Shown: piece after piece, positions 55,421-64,000 of the stretch
Layout of the letters: each line of letters begins with the position of its first letter
Numbering within the stretch: position 1 is the stretch's first letter
Assembly (NCBI GenBank): GCA_021613335.1
Contig: JAJTWR010000136.1
Location: 1,500,001-1,564,000 of the forward strand
DNA: 64,000 nucleotides
DNA from: Whitmania pigra
Taxonomy: Eukaryota; Annelida; Clitellata; Hirudinida; Haemopidae
Direction of reading: 5' to 3'
Notes under the pieces: model-generated
Told to the model about the DNA's origin: nothing
Databases searched by the model: none
What the model saw: the letters and a program-made list of their open reading frames with translations, nothing else
Program-made: the position numbers and the translations under genes

Positions 55421-56570
55421 ACCTTTACTGCTGTTGGCATCACCTCTTTCAATCCATTTGGAAGAAGATGATTGTACTTTAACCACTGGCTGTCAATGAT
55501 AATAATAATAATTAATTTGTAAGGTGCCCACAAAAATTGTCGAAATGGTGTGCAGCATTTATTCTCCTTCTGATTAGAAATTCACTCCTCCCGGTCTTCA
55601 TCACCTCTGATTGGAAATATAACTTTTGATTTTAAACCATGGGAACAACTTTGTGTAAAAATTGAAAATCTTCGCACAACGCATATTTGACCTAAATTCA
55701 TTTAAAACTAAATATTATTTTTTTCATTTTTCAAATAAACAATTTTAATGATTATATAATTCTTTAAGATATACTAGTAAGATTCGGAAATTATAGAATT
55801 TTGACAAACGAACAATTAAATTTTTATTCATTTTTCAGATAATTTGGTATTACATTTTCATCATGAAACATTAAATACAACGGCCGAAATTTCATATTAC
55901 AACATTTTAAAACTAGTCTTTCTAGTTTCCTCCGTTTTGAGGCACAATCAATCACCGGTCATCGCAAACTTTGTAATAAAACTTTATTGGTCGGGGTTAA
56001 GTTTCGGCGTCCGCCATCCTTGGAACCCCTTAACTTTTAACTGAATTGTACAAATGTGTCTAAATTAATACATGAAAAAACGAAATGTGAAAAAAATGAT
56101 AAAACCCACCAATACACGCCACAAAGCCGTGAGCCATATGAGCTGCAAAGCCGGGACTGGCTAGCTAAAATTCTTTCCAGCCGAGCTTGTTTCTTGGATA
56201 CCCGTTTGACCGTCTGACCGTCTATTTGACGAGTCGAGTCGAGAGACGATCCGAACACGAATTTTCAAAAGCCGTTTTGCCTCGTTTTGACCCGCTCGAC
56301 TCGACTCGTCAAGAAATTTTTTTCACATTTAACGGGTAAAACATCGGAACTCAAATTTCATCTATGACCAACATATTAATTTTGACTCGCAACGCAATTT
56401 TGCGAGAATTTGCTTTGGCCACCACCGTTTTGGTAGCTTCTACCACTTCCTTTAGAGCCTGGTTGTGTCGTCAAGTGTACCGACTATTGTCAAGGACATA
56501 TTCGTAATTTGAGAGCACATGAAGTCTCAAAACCGCCGCAGAGCTCACATTTACAGTCTTCTGTCAAACC

Positions 56571-56790
56571 CAGAGGCGCCAACTTGATAAAATTATTGGG
56601 GGGGCAAATTTATTTCATAAACTTGTCGCTGAAACTTTAGTTCGTAAATCGTTTTTCATTGGTTTAAAGTGAATTGACCTAGACTGCGAAGAACGACAGT
56701 TTTCATAGATACTAGTAAAAAACCCAATTTTGCAAAACGGCGTGCGCATGAGGATATTGAAATTTTAAAATAATTACTACAAGTAAAGAT
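56571..56790. repeat. Inverted copy of the 32625-32838 repeat
   Basis: Begins GAGGCGCCAACTTGATAAAA, then a run of G, then AAATTTATTTCATAAACTTG and on to GCGTGCGCATGAGGATATTG. It is the reverse complement of 32625-32838 with few differences. Only one GCGCCAACTT end is present here. Confidence 0.75.
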
Positions 56791-56827
56791 CTGATGTATC
56801 TGTTAACTTCCCTCTTTAACCCTTCTC

Positions 56828-56960
56828 ATAGATCGTCAACTGCCACAGCAGCCTTGGAAGAAGCACAAACTGGAACAACCACACTTTAAACCTTTCTTGA
56901 AATGGTGTCTCTTCGATCGCTTTCAATCCCTCAACCAGGGACGCCCCTTGAGGGGATGCA
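56828..56960. repeat. Repeat shared with 34600-34745
   Basis: CTTGGAAGAAGCACAAACTG and GAACAACCACACTTTAA match the copy at 34640. It directly follows the repeat at 56571-56790. Confidence 0.45.
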
Positions 56961-57299
56961 AGAGGAGGCAGCTTGGTTGAGGATTTAAAGTTACAACAAA
57001 TATTTACAATGAAATAATGTCCGCCCATCTCTTTTGGTATTAGATTAAATTCGCCATTGGTTGAATATTTCGTTGTCTTGGTGATTTTGTTTACTTTCAT
57101 AATTTGTTGACGGTTATTTGAAAGTTTGAGTTTTTAATACGTGTTATAATAAGCGCTTAATTGGTAATAATAACAAGTATTACTATAGTTTAATAAATCT
57201 AATCGACAAGTTGTTATTACGATTCCGCAGTAATTACCAGTAAATAGTACATCTTATGGCTCGTTATAATCCTGTATTAAAAGGATGGTTTGAGGACGT

Positions 57300-57776
57300 T
57301 AAGCTGAGACCTTATAATGTTTCATATCTGAGCCATAGATCGTAAAATGAATTAATTAATTGCGAATACTCTCAAAAGTAAAATCATTAAAGAAATTTCT
57401 GGCAATCAGTTCTACACTGTGATGGCGGATTCAACACGAGATAGTTCGAGGAAAGACATATTGACTATTGTCATCCGTTTCGTAAATCAGGAAGGAATTG
57501 CAAATGAAAGACTCTTGCAAATAACCGAAATAACTGACGAGACTGGCGCTGGAATAGGAAAGAGTATAGTCAATTGCTTGCAATGCAATACTGACAATCT
57601 TTCTTTTCAATCGTATGATTTTGGTGCTTCAATGTCGGAAAAGTTTAAAGGAGCTCAACAGAAAGTATCTGAGTTGGTTGGCCATTTTGTATCATATGCT
57701 CCTTGTCAAGCACAAAAACCGCAGTTGAACATTGTTGCCGTGCCAGTACGATCATTTCCGATTTGTTCAATACTTT
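57300..57776 (+). pseudogene. hAT transposase fragment (TTF/ZMYM-type)
   Basis: Open plus-strand frame from 57419: MMADSTRDSSRKDILTIVIR, FVNQEGIANERLLQITEITD, and YDFGASMSEKFKGAQQKVSE. The MADxTxDxSxKEQLxIxIR and YDxAxxMSxxxxGxQ motifs mark the catalytic core of TTF-type hAT transposases. The frame closes at 57776 shortly after, so only a middle part remains. In-frame coding upstream to about 57350 is likely. Confidence 0.7.
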
Positions 57777-57934
57777 AGAAGAACTTTTGGAGTTGGGAAA
57801 AACTGTCCTTCATGCCCCCCACTATTTTGCCTTCGGTACGTCCCTGCCCTCAACAGCCTGTTCGATTGTGTAGCTCTCTTGGCTCCTATCGTTCAACGAA
57901 TCAGTAAACACTCGACTTAGGCTCTTAACCGGTT

Positions 57935-58440
57935 ACTCGGAAAATGTAGGAACCCGTTGACCCTCTACAGCAAACGAGATGTCGCTGCAAACTTTCCATT
58001 TAACAGGGGCAAGACTTCTCGACTTTGCAGGTTTAAAAGCCATTCCACACCACCTTGGGAGACTATTAAACTTGTTCAGAGTGTCCTGAACTGCCGGTCT
58101 CCTATTCATTACCAGGGTAGTGTCGTCCATGAACGCTTTCACAGAAGGCATATAGACCCTTATCTAAGAGCGCCTCTGAAACATTAGACCCGGCTGCGTT
58201 GAGAGGCTGCATCGCCAATACGAAAAGGGAAGGTGATATTGCGCACTCCATTGCAATACCTACCCCCACTTGGTCGTGCACGTCTTGGTGTAGAATCATC
58301 ATAAACCCGTCAAAATATGTCTGTGTTATTTGAATTACGTGACATGATGATATGATGAATCTCCAACGTTTTCCATGAGTTTGTGTGGTACCGACCCGTA
58401 CGCACTCGCAAAGTCGAGCCACACAACGTACAAACTAAGC
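57935..58440 (-). pseudogene. Reverse transcriptase fragment with FMDD motif
   Basis: Minus-strand pieces: VGVGIAMECAISPSLFVLAM near 58250, then, after a frame change, KAFMDDTTLVMNRRPAVQDT near 58130 and MAFKPAKSRSLAPVKWKV near 58030. These correspond to the GIxMGCxISPxLFxLAM and YxDD palm motifs of a non-LTR-type reverse transcriptase. Frameshifts disable it. Its family differs from the LINE at 42905-44130. Confidence 0.7.
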
Positions 58441-59313
58441 CGACGCCTCTTAGCTCTCTTAATAGCCTCCTAAATCATGGAGGAGTGCTCTACGTATCCA
58501 GGCACGCCCGGAATACCCTTCTGTAACGATTTATAACTGACCACAGCGAGTGAAATTGCTAATTTGCTTTTAAGTTTATGACATTCACCAAACAAAAAAT
58601 CAAAACACTTGAGAGAAGCTTTTTAAACAACGAGCATGTCGAACAGGATATTGTTAATAAGTTAAGGGCTCGTGTGTAAACCAAAATTAATGGATACAAT
58701 CAGCAAAACAAAAGGTTATCCTTAGCAAACCTGATTTACAACTGATACAAAGCGATAACTTATGAGCCCAAAACTCTTCGAAAAAATAACCTAGACTAGC
58801 ATAACTCACAATCGCTCTCATAAATCCCATCACCACAAAGTCTTTAAAAAAAGTTTTGATAGCTGTTGAGAGGCGACCTTGTTCGAATCGCAAAGCAAAA
58901 TGTAAGCTAAATACGTTCGTTAGTGCACTCTTGACTGAAGCATGGAATAAGTGAATTAAAGCCTAAGCAAACTGTTTACAATATTTACAATGTGAAATGG
59001 ACACTGGACAACAGTCGTCAATGAAAATAACAAAATAAGGACAAAGCCAAATAACTAAAAGACGTGCTTATTAGCAGTGCTTTCCTGATACGATAGACGA
59101 TTACTTTAAAACTACTATTGTAACTGAATTGATGACATTAATGTTTTAATTTTTATAAACCAAATTTAAAAATAACATTAATCTATTTCAGAAAGTTATG
59201 TTGGAGTAAATAAATTATAAATATAAATTTTAGCATGTATTGAGCAACTGAGAGATAATGAGGATACATGCTAGCCATGGCCTAGCAAAGCTATAGAGAA
59301 AGGTTTCAAAATG
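58441..59313. other. Intergenic DNA downstream of the kinesin gene
   Basis: AT-rich with no supported coding frames. It should include the kinesin 3' UTR on the minus strand. No repeats recognised beyond short A/T runs. Confidence 0.4.

Positions 59314-64000
<4,687 letters not shown>

Overview
This window is nuclear DNA of an invertebrate metazoan. It is AT-rich, has spliced genes with GT-AG introns (one probable GC-AG), long (AAT)n/(ATT)n microsatellites, tRNA-headed SINEs, and DNA transposons with target-site duplications. The gene set (TALE and Not-class homeobox genes, a euchromatic H3K9 methyltransferase, GSTZ, kinesin-13) is animal. The sequence alone does not fix the phylum; a cnidarian or another marine invertebrate is only a guess.

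Five host genes can be built exon by exon with matching splice phases. (1) MEIS-type TALE homeobox gene, + strand, 1961-8210, 3' part only. (2) EHMT (G9a/GLP) histone H3K9 methyltransferase, - strand, 15472-29944, 28 coding exons that join in frame to about 1381 codons: Cys-rich module, ankyrin repeats, pre-SET, SET, post-SET. (3) GSTZ1 / maleylacetoacetate isomerase, + strand, 35879-37019, 7 exons, 225 aa. (4) A Not/Noto-class homeobox gene, + strand, 47501-48621, 3 exons, 201 aa. (5) A kinesin-13 (KIF2-like) motor gene, - strand, 59314-63373, continuing past the right edge.

The space between these genes is mostly transposon debris. I see at least six hAT elements or remnants, four of them with exact 8-bp target-site duplications. 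There are also pogo/Tigger-like elements (one full-length, nested inside a hAT), a MULE fragment, mariner-type and other short inverted-repeat elements, an L2/CR1-like LINE, a second reverse transcriptase fragment, a gypsy-like remnant with a zinc knuckle and integrase, and two tRNA-derived SINE families. One SINE family shares its 3' tail with the LINE. The clearest insertion history is at 38505-42850: a LINE interrupted by two hAT insertions, one of which was itself interrupted by a pogo element.

The most unusual RNA-level signal is a repeat family (51269-51455 and 21524-21715) carrying a hammerhead-ribozyme-like core. It has a complementary stem I and stem III in the better copy, with one extra base at the foot of stem II. 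The genes are unrelated in function; the window is a sparse animal gene neighbourhood, not an operon or a dedicated gene cluster.
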